A DNA stretch of 7,664 nucleotides, taken from NCBI GenBank assembly GCA_021163175.1, contig JAGGXG010000047.1, positions 1-7,664 on the forward strand, in the 5' to 3' direction. Under the pieces are notes generated by a model. That model had not been told where the DNA came from. It saw nothing but the letters and a program-made list of their open reading frames with translations, and ran no database searches. The DNA comes from Thermoplasmata archaeon (lineage in GTDB: Archaea; Thermoplasmatota; E2; UBA202; JdFR-43). The position numbers were made by a program, and so were the translations under genes. This document shows positions 1-6,425 of this stretch, piece by piece. Every line of letters begins with the position of its first letter. The stretch's first letter is position 1.

Positions 1-40
1 CATGCGAGAATTTATTAAATTGTCAGACCGTAACAATATC

Positions 41-57
41 GATATATTCTTATATTC
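41..57 (+). promoter_or_regulatory. TATA-like promoter element(s) for the aIF1A operon
   Basis: Two staggered AT-rich elements precede the operon: GATATATT at 41-48 and TTATATTC at 50-57. Archaeal TATA boxes are centred about 26-27 nt before the transcription start. The first would therefore start RNA near 71-72 and the second near 79, so either gives a leaderless or almost leaderless aIF1A mRNA. No Shine-Dalgarno motif precedes the ATG at 77. Which element is used cannot be told from sequence alone. Confidence 0.45.
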
Positions 58-76
58 TTTATAATTAACCTTATGA

Positions 77-391
77 ATGGAGGGAGAAAGCGAAGGCGAG
101 CTTAGAGTGCCATTGCCGAACAGAAGCAAAGGAGAGATGTTTGCTATTGCCGAGCAGCATATGGGAGCAGGCAGGCTTCGAGTCATATGCGAAGATGGAA
201 AAACGAGAATGGCAAGAATACCCGGCAAGATAAAGAAAAGAAAATGGATAAAAAATGGTGACTTGCTCATCATAAAACCATGGGATTTTCAGGACGAGAA
301 GGCTGACGTTGTTTATCGCTACACTCCAACGCAGATTGCAAATTTGGTGAAAAGGAATTTGTTGCCAGATAATATGAATGTGTTTACATGA
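77..391 (+). CDS. eif1A: Translation initiation factor aIF1A
   Basis: The 104-residue product matches archaeal aIF1A along its length and is the usual size for the family. aIF1A is an OB-fold (S1-like) protein that binds the 30S A site, helps recruit initiator tRNA and supports scanning-competent initiation complexes. The signature runs from about residue 28 to 84: a GAGRLRVICEDGKTRMARIP segment, then a K-rich IKKRKWIKNGDLLIIKPWDF stretch, then a VVYRYTPTQ segment. The start at 77 is fixed because the in-frame codon just before it (74-76) is TGA. No Shine-Dalgarno precedes it, consistent with leaderless translation. It is the first gene of a compact operon, and its stop overlaps the rio1 start in ATGA (388-391). 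Identification is very secure from sequence recognition. Confidence 0.97.
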   Translation: MEGESEGELRVPLPNRSKGEMFAIAEQHMGAGRLRVICEDGKTRMARIPGKIKKRKWIKNGDLLIIKPWDFQDEKADVVYRYTPTQIANLVKRNLLPDNMNVFT

Positions 392-1113
392 GCTGGGAAA
401 AAGAACTCGATGAAATTTTGAGTAAAACGGAAGGAGAAGTTTTTGAGAAAGCCACCTTACAATCTTTATGGAAGTTAATGAGCAAAGGTTACATTTCTTC
501 TTTTGATTTTCCCATTTCTACGGGCAAGGAAGGAAATGTTTTCAGGGCAAAGAGAGGAGATGAATTTGTTGCTGTTAAAATATATCGAATCAATACTTCC
601 ACTTTCAGAAACATTTCAAAATATCTCATGTATGACAGCCTCTATAAAGTGAAGAAGGATAGAAGAAGCATAATATTTGCATGGGCGAAAAAAGAATTTA
701 ACACGTTGAAAAGACTGTATGATGCTGGCGTAAGAGTGCCGAAGCCAATTGCCAATGAAGGAAATGTTATAGTAATGGAATATATTGGAGATGCTAGCCA
801 AGCAGCACCTTTGCTGAAAGACGCCGTCCTCGATGATGCCGAAAAAATATTCTGCAAACTTGCCCGCTATCTTCGCCTCATGTATAGGATAGGCATAGTT
901 CATGCTGATTTTTCTGAATACAATGTTCTGATTCACAATGGCGAGCCCGTCATTATAGATGTAGGGCAAACTGTAGGAAGCGATAACCCAATGGCTATGG
1001 AATTTTTGAAAAGGGATGTTAAAAACATAACAAGATTTTTCAGGAAATATATAAGTATAGATGAAGATACATTGTTTAAATACGTAGTGGGTGATAAAGA
1101 TGAGATATGTTAA
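388..1113 (+). CDS. rio1: RIO1-type atypical serine protein kinase/ATPase
   Basis: The 241-residue product is a Rio1 family kinase. Visible elements are an N-terminal helical/winged segment (about 1-38), the nucleotide loop STGKEGNVF (44-52), the ATP-binding lysine in VAVKIYR (K64), the hinge VMEYI (129-133), the catalytic loop HADFSEYN (172-179; D174 and N179), and the metal-binding aspartate in IIDVGQ (D191). All catalytic residues are present. Rio1 acts in late maturation of the small ribosomal subunit, where in eukaryotes ATP hydrolysis is coupled to release of Nob1 and Dim2/Pno1. The downstream gene is a Dim2-like protein, which fits this role. The start overlaps the aIF1A stop by 4 nt, and no clear Shine-Dalgarno is seen, so translation is probably coupled. 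The 3' end overlaps the KH gene by 14 nt. Confidence 0.96.
   Translation: MSWEKELDEILSKTEGEVFEKATLQSLWKLMSKGYISSFDFPISTGKEGNVFRAKRGDEFVAVKIYRINTSTFRNISKYLMYDSLYKVKKDRRSIIFAWAKKEFNTLKRLYDAGVRVPKPIANEGNVIVMEYIGDASQAAPLLKDAVLDDAEKIFCKLARYLRLMYRIGIVHADFSEYNVLIHNGEPVIIDVGQTVGSDNPMAMEFLKRDVKNITRFFRKYISIDEDTLFKYVVGDKDEIC
1090..1095 (+). promoter_or_regulatory. Shine-Dalgarno site inside rio1 that sets the KH gene start
   Basis: GGTGAT, four nt before the ATG at 1100, matches the 3' part of the canonical archaeal Shine-Dalgarno (AGGAGGTGATC). It overlaps the alternative in-frame GTG at 1091, which would add only three residues and have no ribosome site of its own. This favours ATG 1100 as the true start of the KH gene. 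Confidence 0.55.
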
Positions 1114-1645
1114 AGTGCCCCGTGAGAGAATAGCTGTAGTTATTGGAAAAAATGGGGAAACAAAGGAGATGATAGAAAAGCACGGAATAAAGATAACAAT
1201 AGATTCATCTACAGGTGAGGTAAAAATAGAAGGAGAGGATTCTCTAAAGGAACTGGAAGCGGAAAATGTTGTTAGAGCTATTGCAAGAGGCTTCTCTCCA
1301 GAAAAAGCTTTGCTGCTGTTCAACGACGATTATTATTTCGAGTTGCTTGACATAAGAGATTGGGCTGGGAAAAAAGTCAGTCATGTAAAAAGACTTGCTG
1401 GCAGAGTGATAGGAAAAGATGGAAAGGCGAGGAGAGTTATAGAAGAGATTACGGGGGCGCATGTCGCCATTTATGGCCATACTGTAGCAATCATAGGAAA
1501 AATGGATGAAATAGAATTTGCCAAAAGGGCAATAGAAATGCTGCTTGAAGGAGCCAACCATGCAACAGTCTACAGATACCTTGAGAAAGAAAGGAGAAAA
1601 AGAAAAATGGAAGAACTTGGATTATGGGAGAAAAATATAGGTTGA
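1100..1645 (+). CDS. Archaeal Dim2/Pno1-like two-KH-domain RNA-binding protein
   Basis: From the ATG at 1100 the product has 181 residues and two KH domains. The first carries its GxxG loop as GKNG (16-19). The second carries GKDG (105-108) in RVIGKDGKARR, followed by the typical IEEITGAHVAIYG strand. A conserved FSPEKALLLFNDD linker (65-77) and a basic C-terminal helix rich in Lys, Arg and Glu (about 158-178) complete the archaeal Dim2p pattern. Archaeal Dim2 binds the 3' end of 16S rRNA and can contact aIF2-alpha; in eukaryotes it works with Nob1 and Rio1 in 3'-end processing. Position directly after aIF1A and rio1 is a recurrent archaeal arrangement and supports the assignment. It is cytoplasmic. 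Both GxxG loops are intact, so RNA binding is expected. Confidence 0.93.
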   Translation: MRYVKVPRERIAVVIGKNGETKEMIEKHGIKITIDSSTGEVKIEGEDSLKELEAENVVRAIARGFSPEKALLLFNDDYYFELLDIRDWAGKKVSHVKRLAGRVIGKDGKARRVIEEITGAHVAIYGHTVAIIGKMDEIEFAKRAIEMLLEGANHATVYRYLEKERRKRKMEELGLWEKNIG

Positions 1646-1650
1646 AAAAA
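1645..1650 (-). terminator. Possible T-run terminator of the serine hydrolase gene
   Basis: Reading the minus strand past the hydrolase stop (1664-1666), a run of six T (plus-strand A at 1645-1650) lies 14 nt downstream. Archaeal RNA polymerase can terminate at short T runs without a hairpin. The site coincides with the KH gene stop codon, so the two convergent transcripts would overlap. Confidence 0.35.
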
Positions 1651-1669
1651 TTCCGTTTTCCATTTATTT
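1651..1669 (+). terminator. Possible T-rich terminator of the aIF1A-rio1-KH operon
   Basis: Just after the KH stop, the plus strand carries clustered T tracts (TTCC, GTTTTCC, ATTTATTTC) and no hairpin. This fits the hairpin-free, T-rich signals used for archaeal termination. It extends into the last codons of the convergent hydrolase gene. The evidence is compositional only. Confidence 0.35.
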
Positions 1670-2920
1670 CAATGAAGTAATTTCATCCAGCAAATTTTTA
1701 TTTGCTTCTATAGTCTGCTGGATTATCTCATGGCTCAACTCTTTTATATCATGTGTTGCCTTCCAGAATAGCAAACGTTCTATCAATGCAAAGGCTGTTA
1801 CCTCTTTTAAATTTCTAACTTCTTTATTTGTGAAAAAGATTATGCCAATTTTATCTGAAGTGCGATAAACCATTTTTGTAGCAACCCCATATAAGCCACC
1901 AGTATGCCCTATATAAGTATCGCCTCCAATATGCCATATCTGAAAGCCGTAGCCATAGTCAAAGAAATAGGATGGGCTGGTTGCATGAACTCTGTGCATT
2001 TCTTCTATGCTACTCGCGTTCAATATTCTTATGCCATTGTAAACACCATCCTTCATGTGTGCAATCAAAAAATGGGATAAATCCATTACATTTGTTCTCA
2101 GCCCGCCTGCGGGATAATCAAGTATGGCGTAATGCAGTAATGGTTCATATTTTCCATAATAATATTCATAAGGGACGGCTATGCTGTCTATATTCAAATT
2201 TTTCAGGAAAAAGCTTGTGTTGTACATCATCAATGGCTTGAAAATGTTTTGCTGGCAGTATTGCTCGAAAGATTCGTTTGAAACGAGCTCCACAATGTAA
2301 CCAAGCAATGAAAAGCCAACATTTGCATACTGTAGCTTTTCTCCAGGCATTGCATCGCTCCAAATTTGGGGCTTATAATGTATTCCTCCTGGCACAAGAT
2401 ATTCTTCAAGCCATGGATATGGATATCCTTTTATTTCCAAATCTCCAGGAAAGTAACAATAGAATGCTGGGGGATCAACAGCCAAGCCTGAAGTATGGGA
2501 AAGCAACATTTTTATTGTTATTGGTTTATCAGGATACTTTGGATTTCTCAATGCAAAAGGTAAATATTTATTCACATCATCATCGATGCTAAGCAATCCT
2601 TTTTCTTGCAATTGCATTATTGCTGTAGCTGTTATTGTTTTCGAAATGGAGGCAACGAGATATATTGTGTCATTTCTTGCTTGCTTTCCATTTTCTCTGT
2701 CATACAATCCATATCCTTTTGCCCATACAAGTTTTCCATTTTTTATGATGGCAGCCGACAGCGCTGACATATGCGCCGCTCTCATTGTTTTCTCTATGAG
2801 GCTATCAAAAATTGCATCATTAATGCGCTCCCTCAAATCATCTTTGCTTTTTTCAACGATTCCAGCGTGTATTGTTGCTCCCAACAGAAGAAAAGCTATA
2901 ATAACAACGAGGTGCTTCAT
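1664..2920 (-). CDS. Secreted beta-lactamase-fold serine hydrolase (class C/S12 family)
   Basis: The 418-residue product opens with a Sec-type signal peptide: a basic MKH, a hydrophobic core to about residue 13, and a likely cleavage after ATIHA (A19). The mature part has the class C beta-lactamase/S12 fold. The SxxK motif is SISK (S91 nucleophile, K94 base), the second motif is YAN (Y198, N200), and the third is HTGG (H339-G342) in place of KTG. The conserved LLSHTSGL (139-146) and PAGGLRTNVMDL (270-281) segments are also present. An HTG third motif is common in esterases, D-amino-acid peptidases and Pab87-like archaeal peptidases, so a peptidase or esterase acting outside the cell is more likely than drug resistance. 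The substrate cannot be told. A charged helical tail (about 385-418) follows the fold. The gene is monocistronic with its own TATA element. Confidence 0.9.
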   Translation of the reverse strand: MKHLVVIIAFLLLGATIHAGIVEKSKDDLRERINDAIFDSLIEKTMRAAHMSALSAAIIKNGKLVWAKGYGLYDRENGKQARNDTIYLVASISKTITATAIMQLQEKGLLSIDDDVNKYLPFALRNPKYPDKPITIKMLLSHTSGLAVDPPAFYCYFPGDLEIKGYPYPWLEEYLVPGGIHYKPQIWSDAMPGEKLQYANVGFSLLGYIVELVSNESFEQYCQQNIFKPLMMYNTSFFLKNLNIDSIAVPYEYYYGKYEPLLHYAILDYPAGGLRTNVMDLSHFLIAHMKDGVYNGIRILNASSIEEMHRVHATSPSYFFDYGYGFQIWHIGGDTYIGHTGGLYGVATKMVYRTSDKIGIIFFTNKEVRNLKEVTAFALIERLLFWKATHDIKELSHEIIQQTIEANKNLLDEITSLK

Positions 2921-2937
2921 AAAATTATATGCATGCC

Positions 2938-2946
2938 TTTATATTT
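2938..2946 (-). promoter_or_regulatory. TATA-like element for the serine hydrolase gene
   Basis: The minus strand reads AAATATAAA here, centred about 22 nt before the ATG at 2920. That spacing places the transcription start within a few nt of the start codon, implying a leaderless or very short-leader mRNA. There is no Shine-Dalgarno in the 20 nt before the ATG, which agrees. Confidence 0.5.
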
Positions 2947-2972
2947 TTTTGTTGAATTTAGGCATGGCTTAA

Positions 2973-2982
2973 ATTTATATAT
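2973..2982 (+). promoter_or_regulatory. TATA box for the protein disulfide oxidoreductase gene
   Basis: ATTTATATAT, preceded by CTTAA, is a close match to the archaeal TATA consensus. It is centred about 24 nt before the ATG at 3002, so the mRNA should begin at or next to that ATG. It overlaps the alternative upstream ATG at 2981, which makes that start unlikely. It lies back to back with the minus-strand element at 2938-2946. Confidence 0.65.
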
Positions 2983-3001
2983 GACATTTATTATCCCAAG
3001 C

Positions 3002-3652
3002 ATGGAATTGATAAGTGAAGAAGATAAAAAATTCATAAAAGAAAGATTTGAAAATGAACTGGAAAAGGATGTGAGAATAATCTATTTCACAGAACATTAC
3101 AAATGCAGGTATTGTGCGGAGACAGGAGAAATATTGCAAACACTCGCTGAGCTTGCAGATGGAAAAATAAAGCTCGAACAACATGAATTTGAAAAGGAGA
3201 AGGAGTTGGTCGAAAAGTATAAAATAAACAAGATTCCAGCAACTCTCATATTCGGAGAAAAGGAATATAAAATAAGATTTTTTGGCATTCCATCTGGCTA
3301 TGAATTTTCAACATTGCTGGAAGATATAATAGATGTATCAAAAGGCAGAACAGGTTTAAAGGAAAATGTCAAGGAAGAGATAAGAAAAATAAATGATGAT
3401 GTCCACATTCAGGTTTTTGTTACTCCAACATGCCCATATTGTCCAATGACTGTTCATATTGCTCATCAGATGGCTATAGAAAATGAAAAGATAACTGGAG
3501 ACATGGTAGAAGTCATAGAATTTCCTCATCTCGCCCAGAAATACAATGTTATGGGTGTTCCAAAGATTGTTATAAATGAAACAAGGGAAATAGTTGGAGC
3601 TGTGCCGGAAGAGGTTTTCCTTGAAGAAATAAAAGCTGCTCTTGGCTATTAA
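3002..3652 (+). CDS. Protein disulfide oxidoreductase (glutaredoxin-like PDO)
   Basis: From the ATG at 3002 the protein has 216 residues and two tandem thioredoxin folds, the standard PDO size. The N-terminal fold carries CRYC (35-38) with cis-proline P79 in IPAT. The C-terminal fold carries TPTCPYCP (CxxC 144-147) with cis-proline P187 in VPKI. The MELISEEDKK start and the GDMVEVIEFP segment closely resemble Pyrococcus furiosus PDO. These cytoplasmic enzymes oxidise, reduce or isomerise disulfides and in some archaea pair with thioredoxin reductase. They are typical of thermophiles with disulfide-rich cytosolic proteins. A longer start at 2981 (seven more residues) is disfavoured because it sits inside the TATA box. 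No signal peptide is seen. The stop codon is shared tail to tail with the convergent response regulator. Confidence 0.95.
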   Translation: MELISEEDKKFIKERFENELEKDVRIIYFTEHYKCRYCAETGEILQTLAELADGKIKLEQHEFEKEKELVEKYKINKIPATLIFGEKEYKIRFFGIPSGYEFSTLLEDIIDVSKGRTGLKENVKEEIRKINDDVHIQVFVTPTCPYCPMTVHIAHQMAIENEKITGDMVEVIEFPHLAQKYNVMGVPKIVINETREIVGAVPEEVFLEEIKAALGY

Positions 3653-4668
3653 TCAGTCAGCCACAAAATTCTTCCTTTCCCAATTTTATTTTTCTTTATG
3701 TCTTCTATAAAGTCCGATATTTCTTTTCCTAAAGGCGTTAGGTAATATCTTTTTTCTTCATCCTGCGCTATTACTCCATCGTCCTTCAATTTTTTCAAAT
3801 GGAAGCTTAATTTTGGATTATCTCTTATTTTTATTTCCTGCGCTATCTTTGTAAATGAATATTTCTCTCCATTTGAAAGAAGCTGTATTATTTTTCTTCT
3901 CAAATGGCTTGATATGGAATCAGTCAATATGCTTAAATGTATGTCTGCAATCATCTCCTGCAACTCCGCCTTATGCTTTTCATCAAGTTTCCCTATTTTT
4001 GCAGTCATTATGAGCTGGCAGTTGTATGAAGTAGCTATTTTATTCAACCATTCTATAAACTCTTTCGTCTTTTCACCGTATTCTTTGAAAATGTATTCGA
4101 TATCAGATAGAAATATGGCAGTGTTTTTCTTAATGTTCCTCTCAATATCTTTTTTTATTTCATCAATATCTCTTATTTTCAGGTCCTTTTCCAATGGAAT
4201 AAAAGTTGCATTTATGCCCATCTCTTGGCGAGCTATATATATTCCTTTTCCTTTGCTCAATTTTTTAAATTTTTCTATTGCATCCTCGCCATATATATCT
4301 TTCAATTTTTTGAATTTAATGTCTTCTATTGCCGCCAGCAGGCTGGAGCGTAATTCTTCAACATCAAAAGGTTTTCTTATATAATCAAATGCCCCTTCTT
4401 TCATTGCTTCTATTGCAGTATCAATTGTTGCATATGCAGTAATCATTATTACTGGAAGCTCCTCATTCCTTTTCTTTATCTCTTTTAAAACTTCTATCCC
4501 ATCCATTCCTGGCATTTTTATGTCGAGGAATACAATGTCAGCATCTCCTATTTTACGCAAACATTCCTCGCCAGAAGAAGCCGTTATAACTTCATAACCA
4601 TACAATTCAAGAGCCGTTTTGGCTGCCTCAAGTATTCCAGCATCATCATCCACAAATAGCACTCTCAT
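3649..4668 (-). CDS. Response regulator: receiver, DUF835-like middle domain, winged HTH
   Basis: The 339-residue product begins with a complete receiver domain (1-118): acidic pocket D7-D9, phosphoacceptor D49 in FLDIKMPGMDG, switch residue T77, and K99 in RKPF. After a linker, residues about 138-248 have the pattern GKGIYIAR, then IFLSDIEYIFKEYG (185-198), then FIEWLNKIA and LIMTA, which resembles the archaeal DUF835 signalling domain; I infer this from pattern only. Residues about 250-320 form an ArsR-like winged helix (LRRKIIQLLS, FTKIAQEI, LSFHLKKLKDDGVI, YYLTPLG), so the output is probably DNA binding and transcriptional control. The start overlaps the kinase stop in ATGA and has an AGGAGG site 8 nt upstream. 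The stop overlaps the PDO stop within TTAA. The cognate kinase is almost certainly the upstream gene. Target genes are unknown. Confidence 0.92.
   Translation of the reverse strand: MRVLFVDDDAGILEAAKTALELYGYEVITASSGEECLRKIGDADIVFLDIKMPGMDGIEVLKEIKKRNEELPVIMITAYATIDTAIEAMKEGAFDYIRKPFDVEELRSSLLAAIEDIKFKKLKDIYGEDAIEKFKKLSKGKGIYIARQEMGINATFIPLEKDLKIRDIDEIKKDIERNIKKNTAIFLSDIEYIFKEYGEKTKEFIEWLNKIATSYNCQLIMTAKIGKLDEKHKAELQEMIADIHLSILTDSISSHLRRKIIQLLSNGEKYSFTKIAQEIKIRDNPKLSFHLKKLKDDGVIAQDEEKRYYLTPLGKEISDFIEDIKKNKIGKGRILWLTD
3684..3697 (+). terminator. Possible T-rich terminator for the PDO transcript
   Basis: About 30 nt past the PDO stop, the plus strand holds TTTTATTTTTCTTT, a strong hairpin-free T tract. 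It lies within the 3' end of the opposing response regulator gene, where it encodes lysine-rich residues on the other strand. It is therefore either a terminator embedded in antisense coding sequence or just codon usage. Confidence 0.35.
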
Positions 4669-6425
4669 TTTCCGACCCTCCTCAATAATATATGGAAAGT
4701 TGTTCCTTTGCCAGGTTCGCTTTCAGCCCATATCTCGCCACCATGCCCCTCTATTATGCTCTTCGCTATCGCCAGCCCCAGCCCGATGCCGCCCTCGCTG
4801 CTGGTGTAAAAGGGTTCGAATATTTTCTCCAGTTCTCCTTTTTTTATTCCTTTCCCATTATCCCTTATTTTTATATGCACATTTCTCCCTTCTTTTTTTG
4901 CTTCTATCTCTATTTTTCCTTTTTCCTGCGTATATTTTATCGAATTGGACACCACATTTTTCAATGCTTTCTCTATAAGATTGGTGTCACCATTTACCAT
5001 GCTATCGTCCACATCGACTAAAATGCGTTGTTTCTTTTCTTTAGCTATTTCTTTCAACTCATCCACAATATTCCTTATTACGTCCTTTATATAAAAATTC
5101 TCTTTTCTTAATTCCAGTTCCTGCTGTTGTATAGAAGGAATATGAAGCATATCATTTATGAGTTCTTCAAGTTTCTTTATATTTTTTGCTATGCTCCTTA
5201 TCTTCTCCTTCTGCATTTTATTCAGTTTCCCCATCTTCTCATGGAGCAGCAAATCTGTATATGTTTTTATTACAGTAAGAGGGGTTCTTAATTCATGAGC
5301 TATTATGTTTATAAAATTGGCTTTCATTCTATCGAGCTTTGCTTCCGCCAGTCTTTTGTAAGCTTCTTCCAGCTTCCTTTTTCGTTCAGCAAGCTCTTCT
5401 ATCAGTTTTTCTCTGCTCATTAAAGTCAATTTTTCTTCTTCAAGAATACCAGATGGGAGATATTTTATCAATCCCATTTTGTACAGCTCTTCCTTTATGT
5501 TGTTGGGGAGCAATCTGAATTTTTTGGTTAACTCTCTGTCTATTTCTTCCCTAAAAATTCGCAAAAGTATATAATGCAATCTTTCCACGAACTTTATAAT
5601 TTTATCCATTATTTCCTGCATATCATATTGATACAATTCATGCACTTCTATTGATGCATTTTTTGTAATTTTTATTCCTTCTATGACGACAGATATTCTT
5701 ATCTCTGTTAATTCATCTGGTTTACATTTCCTCAATATGGGTTCGATAACAATCTTCAATATAGCAAATGGAGTAAGCCATCTCGTTATTTTTGGATCCA
5801 CCCTGCTGAAAATTTTTCTTAAATCTTCGGCTATCTTTTCATATGGAACAAAAGCAGCATACATATCCATCAATCTTTCAATGAAAAACGAGAATGCCTC
5901 GCTCAGCTTCTTTATTCTCTCCTCTTCTTCAATTCTCTCAATGTTTTTCTCAATTGCATATGTGGAAATTCTTTCATCAGGTGTAATATACATTCCAGCC
6001 AGTATTGGATACTTTTCAATGCATTCTTCCACGCTATCCTCAATATTTTTTATTCCAATGAGGGGGGATATCCTTGCTATTAGATAATTTGATATTCTCT
6101 CAAACGTTTTCAAGAGCATCATGTCCTCTCTTAAAAGGATCTTGTATTCCTCGCCCTCCTCAGCTTTTATTGAAGAAAGGAGCCTTTTTTCCCCGATAAT
6201 CAGCATGATTTCTATTGCTATTACAGCTATCGGATAAAATAACTCGCCTTTAGGAATCTCTATACCATATTCAATGATGGAATAAAGGAATATAAGGGGT
6301 ATCAAGAGTATTCCGACAAGGAACCAAAACATATAATCTCTTCTATACGTATCATATATTTTAAACGCCACTATCAGAATCAGCATGGAAAGGATAAAAT
6401 TTAAGAAGCTTAAGGGGACGATCAT
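4665..6425 (-). CDS. Membrane-bound sensor histidine kinase
   Basis: The 586-residue product starts with three membrane helices (about 4-22, 32-51, 61-78). Positive residues put the N-terminus outside and the long remainder in the cytoplasm. Residues about 85-335 are a mostly helical region that I do not recognise as PAS, GAF or HAMP; it contains a KIFSRVDPKITRWLTPFAIL segment and is the likely sensor or linker. A coiled coil (about 338-368) leads to the HisKA helix with phosphoacceptor H377 in HELRTPL; the adjacent E378-x-x-T381 is the motif linked to phosphatase activity. The HATPase_c domain is complete: N box with N490 and N494, G1 DNGKG (522-526), F box EPFYT, and G2 GIGLGLA (546-552). 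It ends with the usual GTTFHILL strand. The gene is coupled to its neighbours on both sides by ATGA overlaps. The signal sensed is unknown. Confidence 0.95.
   Translation of the reverse strand: MIVPLSFLNFILSMLILIVAFKIYDTYRRDYMFWFLVGILLIPLIFLYSIIEYGIEIPKGELFYPIAVIAIEIMLIIGEKRLLSSIKAEEGEEYKILLREDMMLLKTFERISNYLIARISPLIGIKNIEDSVEECIEKYPILAGMYITPDERISTYAIEKNIERIEEEERIKKLSEAFSFFIERLMDMYAAFVPYEKIAEDLRKIFSRVDPKITRWLTPFAILKIVIEPILRKCKPDELTEIRISVVIEGIKITKNASIEVHELYQYDMQEIMDKIIKFVERLHYILLRIFREEIDRELTKKFRLLPNNIKEELYKMGLIKYLPSGILEEEKLTLMSREKLIEELAERKRKLEEAYKRLAEAKLDRMKANFINIIAHELRTPLTVIKTYTDLLLHEKMGKLNKMQKEKIRSIAKNIKKLEELINDMLHIPSIQQQELELRKENFYIKDVIRNIVDELKEIAKEKKQRILVDVDDSMVNGDTNLIEKALKNVVSNSIKYTQEKGKIEIEAKKEGRNVHIKIRDNGKGIKKGELEKIFEPFYTSSEGGIGLGLAIAKSIIEGHGGEIWAESEPGKGTTFHILLRRVGK
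4677..4682 (-). promoter_or_regulatory. Full Shine-Dalgarno for the response regulator inside the kinase gene
   Basis: The minus strand reads AGGAGG here, ending 8 nt before the regulator ATG at 4668. The same bases encode the two arginines of the kinase C-terminus (RRVGK). A perfect ribosome site plus the ATGA overlap supports coupled or independent high-level translation of the regulator. Confidence 0.75.

Noticed and set aside
1..40. A divergent gene starting at the left edge (CAT at 1-3 reads as ATG on the minus strand)
   Set aside because: Only one codon is visible and no convincing minus-strand TATA element is seen in the adjacent bases, so it cannot be supported.
616..1323. A 235-codon open frame on the minus strand across rio1 and the KH gene
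   Set aside because: It is antisense to two firmly identified genes, spans their junction, and its translation is low-complexity (Ser, Phe, Ile rich) without any recognisable domain.
2278..2592. A 104-codon plus-strand open frame opposite the serine hydrolase
   Set aside because: It is antisense to the YAN and SHTSG region of the hydrolase, with no recognisable domain or promoter.
2771..3001. An N-terminal extension of the PDO protein of up to 77 residues
   Set aside because: It runs antisense through the hydrolase signal peptide and across both TATA elements. PDO proteins begin with the MxLISxxDKK segment found at 3002.
4619..5021. Plus-strand open frames of 109-119 codons opposite the kinase
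   Set aside because: They are shadows of the HATPase coding sequence, rich in Phe, Ser and Tyr, with no start signals.
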